The notes under the pieces were generated by a model. The model was not told where the DNA came from. It made no database searches and was given only the letters and a program-made list of their open reading frames with translations. A stretch of 64,000 nt of DNA from positions 224,452 to 288,451 of the forward strand of contig JAGGNK010006648.1 in the NCBI GenBank assembly GCA_017590115.1, read 5' to 3'. The position numbers and the translations under genes are program-made. This stretch comes from Montifringilla adamsi. Taxonomy: Eukaryota; Chordata; Aves; Passeriformes; Passeridae. Positions 51,601-64,000 of this stretch are shown piece after piece; within the stretch, counting starts at the first letter, position 1, and every line of letters starts with the position of its first letter.

Positions 51601-54600
51601 TTGCTTATTTTGTAATGCTGTCCACTCACAAGGAGCACGTGGTCATTTCTGAATAACAACGTCCATACTTCTACACAGACCTAGATGCCTAGCATTTTCC
51701 TGGAGAGTATGAGAGCTTTTTTATATTTTTTCTGCTTGCTACAAAAGACATTTAGTTTGATCCAATCTACCAGAGGGTTTTATGGCTTACACACATGGAG
51801 GGCAGGTCTATGAATGTGTGCTGAACAAGCCTTTGTGCACTGTAACACATCCCATGTTGCCTGCCTGAACAAGTCTAATGGACTTCTTCTGTCCTGAGTT
51901 CTTACCCCATCATCAAGACAGAAAAAAGTGGGCTCACCCTGTTCATTCCAAATCTGTCATCAGAAGGACTGTAGAAACAGCACAGATGTCCCTACAACTT
52001 GGAGGATGAAGAAATAAGAAAGTAATTTAATAATCTGTGAGCTCCCCGCAACAGACATGACAGCTAGCTGAGAGCAGCACTTCTCAGATGCACTGCTTCC
52101 CTGGAAGCAGCTCATTAATGATCAGAGGCACACTTAATGGGTTTGAAGCAGCATAGGCTGGGGATGACATAGCTCAGGCTGTCCTGGGGAGGACACAGAT
52201 CCAAGCAGTAGCATTTAGTCTCTGTCTTTCCCCATCATACAGAATATCTTGAAAAAAAATACTAATTCATAATGGCAAAAAATCATCAGGACACCTCCAT
52301 TTCACACCAAAGAGAAATCAGCTGATGCAGGTGCTGCACCATAGCAGAGTCAGGGTGTGATCCTCTCATACCCCTGACAGTATTATAACCAGCCATTAAA
52401 GCCACCCAGCCAACCCTTCCTAACAGCCCAGAAATCAGCACCACAATTCCAACATCTGTCGTTGAGACAGCACGTGAAACTAATGGGAGCACTGAGATTA
52501 GAACATGGTACTTCTCCGGGTCTTTCCTGTGCCAGAGAAGGCTTAAAAGGACACACATAAACCCCCTGAATGAAAACTAGACAGGTCAACAAAGGACTTT
52601 ATCTTACAGAGATGACAAAAATAACTCAGCTTGAAAGTATGGCAGCTGTAAGGAAAACCAACACATCATCCCAGCAATCTTCCCATCGGGATATTGTGTC
52701 TTACCAAAGTAGAGCATGTTTAACTATTTCTGAATGGGAACAGAGCAGCATCTGCTGATTCCCAGCATCAAATTCTGCAGCAAATAGCCTCCCTTTAGGG
52801 TCACTCAGTCGAGCTTCCACCATGGCCAACTCCAACACAGATGGCCAGACCAGCTCAGCCCACCATGGTGTGATACAAGATTCCACAATCTGGTGTGATA
52901 AGAAACTGTTTCTCATTAAAATTCTATAAATTTGCTTCAGTATGTATTTTCCCACAAAAGGTCTCTGGATGACTTAAGCACCCCAAGAGTTCCCACATCA
53001 CTTATTCCAACCATCTACTTCCTCTAGCAACTCTTCACCCTCATCTTCCCCTCTGGTAAGCATCTAGAACAGACGCCAGACAGAAAGGATCTTCTTTTCT
53101 CATCCCCTAACACTTTTCTGTGTGGTTAGGATAAGAGTTTCCATCCTTATTTATCAATTCAATGTCATCTTCAGACCCTGTCCTTCCAAAAGATGAACCA
53201 CTTACTGCATCGCTCTGGAGAACTGAGCACCCTAGACCCATTCCTTTCCGCCATCAGCTGTGGAGAAACATTCACGAGCAATAAACATTTCAGGTTTTTT
53301 AAATGTTCAGGAATTTACTACAAGAGTGATGGCACCAGGGAGAGACCCTGTCTTTGCATCCCTTTTTTTGCCTCCTTTCTCACATACATGAACTCACATA
53401 AAAGATAAAAGTGCTTTCTTTCCCCTGCATGCACCCTTTAATTAAGGAATGTTCCTTTAATTTCTTGTAGTACTCCACACATCTTTTTGATGCACTAGTG
53501 GAACACTACTACCATTTTATTAGTACTCTCCAGCAAGCCTCAAAAGGCTGCAAAACAGAATGATGCCATACTTTTGATGCAGATATTGAGTGTTACAGTC
53601 CCTTCCTGCACAAAGGTGGCTGCACACAATACATACTCCCATGAACTTGTTTATATCCTTTATCTTTCTCTTCCACAATGACAGGGTCATTGCATTTCTT
53701 TATTAAAGCCCTTCAGTTTTCCCAAGTGTAAAATATATTAAATGTAAAACTTCAGCAGGATAATAAACTAAGTTAGCTTCAAGTCAATACTTCCACCCTC
53801 AGCCTCTGGTTTTAATTCTCTACCCTATTTAATTCTCTTAATGGTCTACCACTAAGTATCATCACTTGTACCCAGCTCTGTTGCTGATATTCAATGGCCA
53901 GCAACTTGACCCTGGCCACATCATTTCAATTATGTTTCCCATCTTTCTTACTTGTACAGTGTTTGTAATTCTCTTGCAGGGGAAGCCATTCATTCCAAAT
54001 ATTCTTACAGTAAACATGTCACAGTACCATGACAAAAGGTACTATAGAAGTGCAAAGTGATAGTAAAATGTTATTAATGTGTGTATGAAGATGCCATCAC
54101 CTGAACTTCCAAGAACATTTTCAGCCCTAGAAAAGACATCAGAACCAAGAAACAGTGCTGCAAGAAAACTAGTAAAGGTATAATGAAGAGTACAATAACA
54201 ATAATAAATTTTTTTCTAAGATCAAGACAGAAACCTCTTATTTTTCCTCAAGTGCTAATGCAAAACATTACTGGCATTTTTACAGTTCTTGACATTCATC
54301 AATACTAAGAGTAGTAATCAAAGTGTTTTCCCTGCAACTGAATGAGACCAAAGAGAGAAATAAATTCTCGCATTGAAAAAAAATAGGAAAATACTGACAT
54401 ATTCACTTAGCTCTAAGTTTATGTTTGACACTCATATTATTACCTTCCTATTCATCTAGAAAGAAAATTCCTTTATAACAAAATAATTTAAGTTCTGTGC
54501 AACAGCAAAACTTGAATCTAACACTGACGCCATAACACACAAACACGCACCTCTTGCAGCTATAAAGTAACTTCCATCTTTTACATTTTTGCAAAGTGAA

Positions 54601-55043
54601 GGTGTGTACAGAAACATAGCTGGGAAAATTGATTTTGGAATGAAGCCGAACCTGAAATTAAATGCTTTGTGACAGCTGTCTCTATTAGTCTGTCATGCGT
54701 CAGAGAACATCAGGCCATATTATGACTTCAGCTGAAGAACATACATCCTTTTGTCTAAACTACTGGCTAGTTCAGTGCTCTCATGACAATGCTTGTGCAC
54801 ATTTCTTATACTTTTAATTGATATCCAGCAGGACATTACTCATGAAATTCCACTTGCTTCTTTCCTATCAGGAATATAAATATTCAGAGGGTCTCAGCCA
54901 ACTTTAAGCCTTGCCAGGTGAAATGCAACAGGACAACTCAGAAGCAATCTCCAGACCCTCAGCAGCCACTCCAGAAGCCTTCCACTACTTCTGTAGATTT
55001 GCAGTTACCATTGTTTGTTAGTCTACAAAAAAAACCAAACAAA

Positions 55044-55044
<1 letters not shown>
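45604..55044. other. intronic stretch without recognised gene
   Basis: This is AT-rich intron with a long T-rich tract at 47253-47297. Open frames such as minus 50819-50379 (146 codons) show no domain that I recognise. Confidence 0.5.
47253..47297. repeat. T-rich low-complexity tract
   Basis: About 45 nt are almost all T with a few C and one G. On the TSPAN9 strand this is an A-rich tract, and could be a decayed poly(A) tail. Confidence 0.9.

Positions 55045-55078
<34 letters not shown>
55045..55078. repeat. A34 homopolymer
   Basis: This is an uninterrupted run of 34 A preceded by aaaaaaaaccaaacaaac. Such tracts are often the tail of a retroposed sequence, but I recognise no element upstream. 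The length is likely variable and error-prone in sequencing. Confidence 0.95.
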
Positions 55079-55080
<2 letters not shown>

Positions 55081-56745
55081 ACCACAAACCCCTTTGGAGA
55101 AAATGACGCATGACTGCACATTCCCATTGCTCGTACCACAAACTTCCTCCAATTTGCAAACTAGGCAAATAAAAAACCCTTTAGTCAAAAACTCTCCATT
55201 AGACTGAGCAACTTGCTTTGCTAGCAGGCAATGTGGCAGTTGTAGGGAGAGCTTGGGAATATGTTGATGCACACATACCAAATACAACTGATCATATTTC
55301 TGCACAGTACAGTTGCTAAAATGGCAAATTCAAGGAAGATGGGACCAAATGTTAAAGTTATCACAGAATACAAAACCTTACATCCTAAGGATTCTCAACA
55401 TGACCCAATACTTTATTCTTTAAAATAAAAGAGGCAGCAGATCCTTGGAGACAGACATCTGAAGAACTGCATCTGGAGGACAGATAAACAGCATATGGGT
55501 CATGAGCAGAATGCTGTTGCAATACTGTTAATCAAGATAGCTCAGCCTGATGTTCTTCATCCCTTTTTCCACGGAAACCAACAACAAACTATACTGTAAA
55601 ATTTTCTTCAAATTAGCTTGGAAATGGACATGGAATTTAGCTGTAATAGCTTGTGTTTGTGCCAAGTATTGCTGCTGTAGCACATTTCTCTTGTTAACGT
55701 CTTTAAACTATGAGAATGCTGCAATTACTCTGCATTGATTTTAAACGCAGACTTAGCGCAGTAACGTCTCCAATTTGTAAGCAAAACATCAGCACTGTAA
55801 ATCAAACTGTTAAAGTCACTGTTTGAGCCAAACATGAGCAAATTAATAGAGAACAAGTATTGAGATCTGTCTTTAGATTTCTGTACATTAAATCTGTGGA
55901 CTTTGGCACCCACTGCTTTGTGCTTTATGTCATCCACACGGCAGAGGAAGAGAATTGCTGAATGACAGTGGCTTTATTGCTGTGCCCCTCCCTGTTAGTC
56001 CATACACACGGAGCTGAAGATGACTTGCAGGTTCTTCCTTCTGCAAGGTTAAGAAGTGCAGCCAGAGGAAAGCCATTTGTTTGACATTACAAGCCTTTCA
56101 CATGCAGCCTTACAGTGGAAATGGTGTCAGAACCTCTAAACACTGTGCCATGAAAGTATGCCAGAAGAGCAGAATGTTGAATGAGCAAGTGATAATTACT
56201 TGATATAAGACTTGATTAGATCAATATCTCTGTGTAATGTAACAAAACACTTCATAACAGCACAGATGAAGCCTCCAGTGCACTGTCAGGGCAATGAAAC
56301 TAGAGAAATTCATTATATATAGAAGTTTCTTGCTCTGAAGACTAGAGATATTTTAAGGTTAAACCTGTGATGAATACAATAGCAACATCTAAGAAACAGG
56401 AAATGAAGTCAGAAAAAGATTCCAATTAAAATTAGGTTCTGACACCTTGTCATCCACACCTGAACAAATGTGTCCAACACAAAAGGAAAGGCGTATTTTT
56501 AAATCTGCCAGCTTCCAAAATGACACTATGGTTCCAAGAGATGTGCTAGCTTCCTGATTTTTGCCTTATCCATAACAGAGGTGTCAAAAATTCTCTTGTC
56601 TGTGATGTACACAGCTGAAGAGAACCCCAGCACTGCACTGGATCTGACTCCATAGATGTTAGAACATCTCAAAGGTGCCTCTGGGGCTCTCAAATGTGTG
56701 GCTAACACACAGCCATGGGTGGGGGCAACTCAAACCCCTGCTCAC

Positions 56746-56794
56746 AGGGAAGAAAGAAAAGAAAGAAAAAAAGGAAAGAAGGGAGGGGGGAAAA
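56746..56794. repeat. purine-only tract (GAAA/GGAA-rich)
   Basis: This is 49 nt of uninterrupted A and G, with gaaa repeats followed by a G-run. Such mirror-like purine tracts can form triplex DNA in principle; that is inference only. Confidence 0.88.
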
Positions 56795-59700
56795 TGCATT
56801 TCTTCTGAGTGTCAGTACCAGAGAAAGAAGCTGTTGCTGCACTCTAACCAGGCAATGACTGCAAGGCACTTAATTTTCCAATTAATTAGATCCCAACTCT
56901 AAATGTAGAAGTAATTGATGTGTCAACACAGACAAATTAAACAACTCAACATAAAAGCAAGGACATTGCTCTACCCCTCAGTACTGGATGATGGATTCTA
57001 TGATTTTTTGTAAAGAATTGTGCCAGTGAGAGGCGATGTCACTGCAGCTCAGCAGCCACATAGTGGCATATTTATTATATGAGGTGCCTCCACATCTTTC
57101 CACACTTTCAGCAGGCAACACATCCCTACTAACACCACAATCTTCCAAACACTATTTGCTTTCTTTTGTCACACACAGTGTGACATCAATTCAACACTTA
57201 AAATTGCAAAGAAATTTTTGCATAGAAACCTTCTTTTAAAAGCTCTCTGAAAAATAGTAGCCAATTGCCCCCAGTTAGCTTGACTGTCACCAACCAAGAC
57301 TTAAAGCACTAAGAACTTAACACACACCAGTGCACTTGCTACTTTCTCTTAATTTCCCTTTTGCCTGGGCATCATCCATTGCCATTTAATCAAATTTCTT
57401 AACTCCAGTCTTTATGGTGCAAGAGATGTTTTCTTTGCCTTCATCTATAATGACCACTAGAACAGGGAGTTTTACTGGGTTCTATGAACCTTACTGAAGT
57501 AATAAAGCTGGCAGAAAGAGACACAGGGAAGCCAAAGCAGGAGTTAGTTGGGAAGCTTGCATAACAGCAGAGCAATTCTTCCCTATCTTTTTTTTTTTTT
57601 GTTCTGTAAACATAAACACACACCCACACGTGTGCATACACAAACACAGAGTTAGCAAGCACTATCAAGAATTGTTGTATGCCTTTTTGTAATGCTAGAC
57701 TCTTTTTTTTTTTTTTTCAACCTAACTAAATTCCCGGCTCCAGGTAGGAAGCTTTTGACTAGCTTCTAAAATGCTTGATGCAAAGCTGCAAGCTCACTGG
57801 CAACCGAGGCATTAAAAACAAAAATACTCCCAAACCCTTCACTAAGCCATGCAGCTGTTACAGGTCACTGGCAACGTGCTGTACAATGCTTCAGTTCAGA
57901 ATACCTGAGTTCCTTCCATTCCACTACCTTGCTCATATATCACTACTAATCTCCCTTTGAAAGAAAAATGTATTAACAGGATACCAGAAATTCAGTAATA
58001 ACTTGGGGAGGCAAGTTTGGTCTAAGTTCAAATGAGGGTTTTAGGAAAGTCAATTAATAAATGCTTTTTGCTTTACCCATTTAGTGTGTGCTGATATTAA
58101 AGCAAGGCATCATCCAGTCCTTCAGCATCTGAACTATAAAAGTTAGCATGCAGGAATGGGAAGGAGCCAGATGGCTCCAGGGATGACAGGCTGGTCAAGG
58201 GATATCCCACTTTATCTAGGTCAACAGTTTGAAACACACTGAAAAAATTCCCAGTTGACAGGAAAGGACCTGTTGGCCCATCCCAGTCCCCACGCTGCTC
58301 ATAGCAACTGGCAGATTTTCTAACATCTAATCAGCAACATTTAGGGGATGAACAATGAGAAATATCACCTCTAGCAGTTCTCTCTGGAACACCACTAGGA
58401 TGAGATGTTCAGGTGTAGAAAGCATGCTTAATAGAACCTAAATTCCTTTCTTCTGCAGCTAAAGGATACTTGCTTGCACTAAGGATAGCAGACAGTTAAC
58501 TTTTCACTGACTATAAAAGCTTCAGCACAGAGGGAACAGAAAGAAACTGCCATTTCAACAAGGTAAAAAAATTAGCTCAGCCCTTTCCCCCAGCAACACT
58601 GTCTTACTCAAATGTTTTCCAAACTCTTAACACACAGCACTCGAGACAGATGAAAGGCTGATTCAAGTCAGTTCTTACTTCAGCTCTTTCTGAAATTGTG
58701 TAAAAGCTCGTCCTTCTCTCAAGTTGTTTAAATACCAGGAAACATTACTTTAGCTCTGTGAAATGCTGGCTGAGGGAACACCACGCTTCCAGCTTCCGTG
58801 ACTTTGACTTCTCTTTGTGCACACATCATGCACAGGAGGGGTTACACAATGGTTGTTGCAAACCCTCTGATTAGAAACCCCTTCTCTGGGCACACATCAC
58901 AGCAGGCCTAAACGAGTATGAATGAGAGCAAATTCCATAAGAATCCATTTCTACAACACCTAGGGGAAAAGTTAATTTCTTATCTGCTTCACTACCAGCT
59001 TTGAAAGATCCCTTGCTACAGAATCACCAGTCACATGTGTCACTACCCTACAAGCAGCAAAATTGTAGTATTCAACTTTATCAGAGCACTGTAGACAGAG
59101 CAGAAAACAAGAGAAGAGCAGCATTCCAGAGCCCACTACTCTAGCACACAGTGGGCTTGGCTTTGCCTGTTTATGGACCTCCTAACTTCCAGAAGTCAGA
59201 TTCAGCAGCACCCCAAATATGCTAGCTTACTCCCTTCTGCAGGCATGGACTAGATCAGAAAGCTCCAGGCTGCATGATTAAATCCAGGCACTGGCTGGAT
59301 TTAGTTCAAAGAATTTCAGAGCTATGGAGTAGTTGTCCTAAAGCATATGTTTTAGATACTGGGCAACTGAGTTCTTTCCTAATAATAGAAAGTCTTCCAG
59401 AGAGAGCAGTAACAGATCTGATTCAGCCAAGTATACAGTGAACAGCTCTGGCTTGCAATAAATTTTATCTCCCTGTTCATTTGGGTATAGTCAAAGGTGC
59501 ACACAGTCAGAGACAGCAGTCAAAGGAGCTTATGATACAGCTGAGCATATTCAGAAATGTATTTAAAATTTAATCTCTGTTTAGAGATTTTCACTTCAAG
59601 ATGCTGCTAACGTGTACAACAGACAAGCACTGCACCTGGCATTCTCCATTTTATACATCTCCAATCTCTATATATCTATCTATACACATTATCCACTCTA

Positions 59701-60619
59701 TACATCTCTGGTATTCTCTGTACATCTCTTTTCCCTGGCATTCTTCTAGTCAGCATGAAAGGTGTTGACTAAGCATTTGCTCATTTTGGGAAACAGCTTT
59801 CAAAAGTAACGGCACAGGTGATGGTCTGTTTAAAAATCAAACCCAGGCTCTTGTAGGCTTGTGGAAGAAATTTTGCTGTGTAGGGAAAAGGAAAGAACAA
59901 GTTCTACTTTACTGGCATTACTGTTTGTTTGCATGCAACGGCACCCACGATGGGCAAAGCACTGCTCTAATTCTTGAGGAAGCAGAACTCTCGCCCCCAA
60001 AACCTCCACATGAAACAGGATCTCATTTCACAGAACAACTAATAAGAATAGGGAAGCATTTCAAGAGATTGCTCCAGTTCCTCGATAAAATCTGCTTTGA
60101 AGTACATTGCCTTGCTCTCTCCTTCACTGCTAAAACTTGTTCCCTGCCATTACGGGAAGGAACAACGTTATTGACCCCTAGGGTTCTTAATTCTCTTTTT
60201 TGTATAACTCCCTCACTCTGAACACCCCTTTCAGCTCTCTCGATAAATGGATGGATTGGAATAGAAGACAGGGAAGTGCTGAGTCATCACTCATCTCCCT
60301 CTGAACATACAAGGAGCTGAGCACAATCAGTCAATGGAGGGACTTATTCTTAGAAGTCTTCCAGTTGTTACTATAAGACAAGTCTCTTTCACCTCCAACC
60401 TGTTACTAAAATGGCCCAACTACTTGCTTTCCAAAGGGACTTAGCCTTTTACGCTTTACACCTTTGTTTACAGTAAAAATTAACACTCAGGTGGCTCTAA
60501 AATTCACATTTAAGAATGTAAAAATCAACCAAACACACTAAAAAAACCCACAAACAAACTAAAAATCCCACAAGCAAAAAACCCAAAATTATATTTAGTA
60601 TTAACTAATATATTTTGGA

Positions 60620-60634
60620 TTTTTTTTTTTTTTT
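60620..60634. repeat. T15 homopolymer
   Basis: This is a simple T run, preceded at about 60530-60590 by A-rich aaaccc/aaac-type sequence. Confidence 0.9.
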
Positions 60635-61368
60635 GTCTTCAGTTACGCCCTGTTCTCAAGCTTTTCTGCCAGGGCTAATGCTCTGCCTAGCTTTTTGGTT
60701 TGCTTTCTTTTCAGCTAGTATTTTAATAATCACATTATTCTCAAGACCTTAAGGTAACTGGAGAATTAAGGTCACAACATTTGGCAATATTGAAATCTTT
60801 CTATTTCTAACTCCTACATTGATGTCTTATTGTTTGCTAGTAAAATCATCCCATCAATGGTTTCAAATGGAGCTTAAATCTAGTCAAGGAAGATAACATC
60901 AAGAGATGTCTCTTATCTACCCATGCAGTGCTAGCACACACTTAAAAAAAGAGGTACTACACATAGAGAAGGAATTTATTTCAGACTAAGAAAGCAGAAC
61001 ACCAAAACGCTAATGCTGTTGAAACAAACAGCACAAAATGACAATTCATTATTTCAAGGGTTTAATAGAAATTGATTTTTTTCATAACTTTGAGAGACTC
61101 TCCATTGTTTAATTTAGTCAGAAGACTATGAGCAGGCTCAAACATCTACCAACTAAACTCCTTTGCTTGTAAGGACTCATCTCTCCTCCTCTTTCTCCAT
61201 TCCCTGCATCTCTGCTCACTGAGCATTACAACACAAGACATTCTTCTAAAAGTTTAAAACCTAACATTTCCAGAACACAAAAAAGTGGAGAGTGGTTCTC
61301 TTGGGTAGTCATGTTCAGCTGCTCAGTAATGGAATAACTAAGGATTCAGAACTGAAGACAAGAATCAT

Positions 61369-61384
61369 AAAAAAAAAAAAAAAA
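61369..61384. repeat. A16 homopolymer
   Basis: This is a simple A run with no recognised element attached. Confidence 0.9.
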
Positions 61385-64000
61385 TCAGAGCCTAGGTAGC
61401 TGAAGCAGTGAAAATATGCTGGTCTGCCTCTTACACAAAGGAAATAAACCCATCATCTGCTAGGATGGTTCATTTCTGCAAGAACATAGTTAAATAAAAC
61501 ATAAAACTTACTTCCACTCAGCAGTCAAAAAACAAAGGTAGATCCGTGCATTTTGTCAGCAGTCTGGGTTTCAACAAGAAAAAAAAACCACTAAGAAAAT
61601 TGTGCTGAGTTCTCCTAACTCAGAACAAGTACTTCAATGAGTAAGGAATTATTCTGTTCCTGAGGCTAGGCTATTTTAAATGCCACTTGTACTCACATTA
61701 GGTATGGGGGCCATGAGAAGCCAGTGGGGGAGAGATCTTACATGTCCCTCACTGCTGGGCCATGTGCAGGCCAGTTTCTGTAGTTTGCACAAATGACAAA
61801 ACACTTTGCTTTTTATATTTTGTTGCTCAAAGACAAGCAATGATCAAGTTATGCAGGCAAGGACTGAATGAAAAATCCACTTTTGCAGGGATAGTTTACA
61901 TAAACTAGCAGAGTAAAAAGAAACTATATCCTAGGACACTAACATAAATAGCAGATGTGTTTATGGCAAGTGTTCCCCAACATCACAAACAAATAGCGAG
62001 ATCTCCACAGTAGCTGGAAGAGAGACTTTTTAGAGCCAGATGGTTTAAAGAACAGTCCAGGGTTTTCTTGGGACTTTTTCAATCAGATGATATTCTTCTA
62101 TACACTAATCTGAAGCTAGCAGCCCTCATTTCTTTGCTTTCAGATACGGAGAACAAGCTGTCCCACCTAAGCTGCCTAAAAAGCTCTGTAGCACTTTCAG
62201 TAGAGCTGGGTAGCTGAAGTGAGCACAGCAACCACCAGTGACGTAAGCACCATTCCACCCCATGAATTCACACAGTGTCCAGTGGGAAATCAATTAAAAG
62301 GTCAAGATGAGGAACTACCTGTACTCATCAAAGAACCTTAAACTCTCAAACAAAGTACTATTCCCCTTTTGTAACAATAGACACCATTCCATGCTCACCC
62401 CAAACCATGCAGAACTGGACACCAGGAACTCTGACCCAGAGACCAAGCTAAGATCATGAATCCCAGTTTGTTCCACAGTAGGCAAAATGGTGAAGATGAT
62501 CACAGAGAGTTTTGCCAGTGTCCATTGTTTCAGTCAGCCACACACTCCACCACCAGCTTGGCCAACCTGCCAATCTCAGCTTTGCTCTACCAGCTTCCCC
62601 ATCTTCTTTGGCCTAGAAGCTCATGAGGTCCCACCTCTTCTACATTTCTTTTCTCTTCCTATACCTTGTGAATTAAGTCACCACCTCCAGAATGAATTCC
62701 ACTCATATTTCACTACCAAATGTCACCTCATCAATTGCTCTGCTTGCATGTTTTTATCCCTTTACCTGTCTCATCTTCCATGTGTATAAACTCCCAAAAC
62801 AGACCCTGCCTTTAACTCTGCATCTACACAAAACCATGAACAAACAGGCCCAGATCTCCAGGAGTCTCTAGACATCCTACTGACACTTACATTAAGGCTT
62901 TTTTTCTCTAGCTGTATTACTTGGTCAGATAAAGGTATCATCTCTTCCTACAAACCTCAGCAAGATAAGAAGAGGACAGTAATAATAGTAGCAAAAGCAA
63001 GAGCCACAGCTTTGGGCGAGATCCACATTATCAGCACAAGTTAAAGCAGGGAAAACATCTAACTGTGACACCATGTTTGAGACATGGATTGGAGAACAGT
63101 CTGCCCACTCGGACACGATGTGGAATTTAAGAAGGCACAACATAATTACCCGAGCTGGTCTTGGCTAGGAGGCCAGGATTAGCACTCCAACACTTCTGAA
63201 AAGTGGCCAGGAAGGCTGTTTCACCTCTCATCCAAAGGAAATAAAACCATCTTCTGCTAGATGGCCCCCAAACACTATTTGTGGCATCATTTTTACACAG
63301 ATTTGAGAAAAATGTCTTTACTGATATACCTGAGTGATTTGCAGCATCAGCCCATCCCTTAGCAGTGCACTGGACCAGTATCAACCCAGTAAAACCAAGT
63401 GCTCTTCCCTGTCTGATAAATAACACACCCTTAGCTACCTTAGATTTTCTGTAGATTTTTCAGCCAGTTACACAGAGACATTAAAGGAAACTGTGACCTA
63501 ATTCTGACACTGTGATTTCATAATGTAAGGATAACCTAATTCTTCAGTAGTCCCAAAACATCTCTTCCTGATAAATGACCTTCTCCCCAGAGTATTTAAT
63601 ATTACTTTTGGCAATTAGAGGACCGAACAGAATATGCAAAATTAAAAAGCCTTGCTTTTCCTTTAGATCAGATAGGATAATGTGCACAAACACAGAAAAA
63701 CAGTGTGAATTTTATTGATGTGCTGTTCTGCATCCTAAGACATGGGCAATCAAATCTCTTGCTTAAGTAAGTACTGAGATCAGGGGAAAGAAAGTTTTCC
63801 CCCACAGTACAACACTATTGCTTTGGTGCATAGAAGTTCCCTTCCATTTTCTTAAGCATCAAGGTATGGGCTCTAAACAGATCAAGAAAGATGTTGGTGC
63901 AATAGTTCTAATTAGAACTGTTGGTACAACAGTTCCACTTTTCATTAGCAAAGACTGCAGCCAAAGACATTCAGCAAAGAGAAATATGACAGATTCCTAC

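Larger units (their letters stand above)
3821..64000 (-). other. TSPAN9: TSPAN9 long 5' intron, more than 60 kb, partial
   Basis: Everything above the acceptor at 3821 appears to be intron. I found no minus-strand sequence that could encode the conserved N-terminus (an initiator followed by RG-CLCCLKY-like residues and a donor). TSPAN9 is known to be a very large gene in other vertebrates because of long introns near its 5' end, which fits. Non-coding 5' exons could be hidden here, since they carry no protein signal. The contents are CR1 fragments, simple repeats, short tandem duplications and one long inverted repeat, each listed separately. Confidence 0.75.
55079..64000. other. intronic stretch without recognised gene
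   Basis: This stretch holds a purine tract at 56746-56794, a CA/TG-rich patch at about 57611-57652, T runs near 57590 and 57704, T15 at 60620-60634 and A16 at 61369-61384. I recognise no exon, RNA gene or LINE copy. Confidence 0.5.

Noticed and set aside
61690..61750. A ggggccatgag segment considered as the TSPAN9 start-codon exon (minus strand)
   Set aside because: The codons following the ATG do not give the conserved cysteine-rich N-terminus and there is no donor at the expected distance.
1..64000. CRISPR array, bacterial operon or tRNA/rRNA genes
   Set aside because: No regularly spaced repeats, no dense coding and no RNA gene signature; the introns, splice sites and CR1 copies show eukaryotic DNA.

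Overview
The window looks like vertebrate, very probably bird, genomic DNA. It is AT-rich and gene-poor. Its recognisable interspersed repeats are nearly all 5'-truncated CR1 LINE fragments, and I see no Alu-, B1- or L1-like sequence. The only protein-coding sequence I can support is three exons of a tetraspanin gene on the minus strand, which I identify as TSPAN9. The bird assignment rests on the CR1 load; other sauropsids (turtle, crocodilian) also carry CR1 and are not excluded.

Layout. Positions 1-3820 hold three in-phase internal exons read right to left: 3820-3629, 2075-2001 and 491-390 (64, 25 and 34 codons). They encode roughly residues 22-144 of a protein of about 239 residues: the end of TM1, the small loop, TM2, TM3 and the start of the large extracellular loop. 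The last exons lie below position 1. The exon carrying the start codon is not found, so positions 3821-64000 read as one intron of more than 60 kb.

The intron contains CR1 fragments of different apparent ages at about 9.5, 10.2-11.0, 20.8-21.5, 29.0-29.4, 31.2, 38.5, 43.8-44.3 and 45.4-45.6 kb, in both orientations. It also has simple repeats, a 34-nt poly(A) tract, and four short local tandem duplications (at 25.2, 29.1, 40.3 and 45.1 kb). No rRNA, tRNA, CRISPR or second gene was recognised.

The most striking feature is a pair of 285-bp arms, 29924-30208 and 31369-31653. By eye they are exact reverse complements without indels, separated by 1160 bp of unrelated sequence. They do not match CR1. 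If real, the TSPAN9 pre-mRNA could fold into a long perfect RNA duplex here, and the locus could invert. An assembly error or a mis-collapsed inversion is the main alternative. The longest reading frame without an assignment is 22545-22012 on the minus strand (177 codons); I do not recognise it and do not call it a gene.
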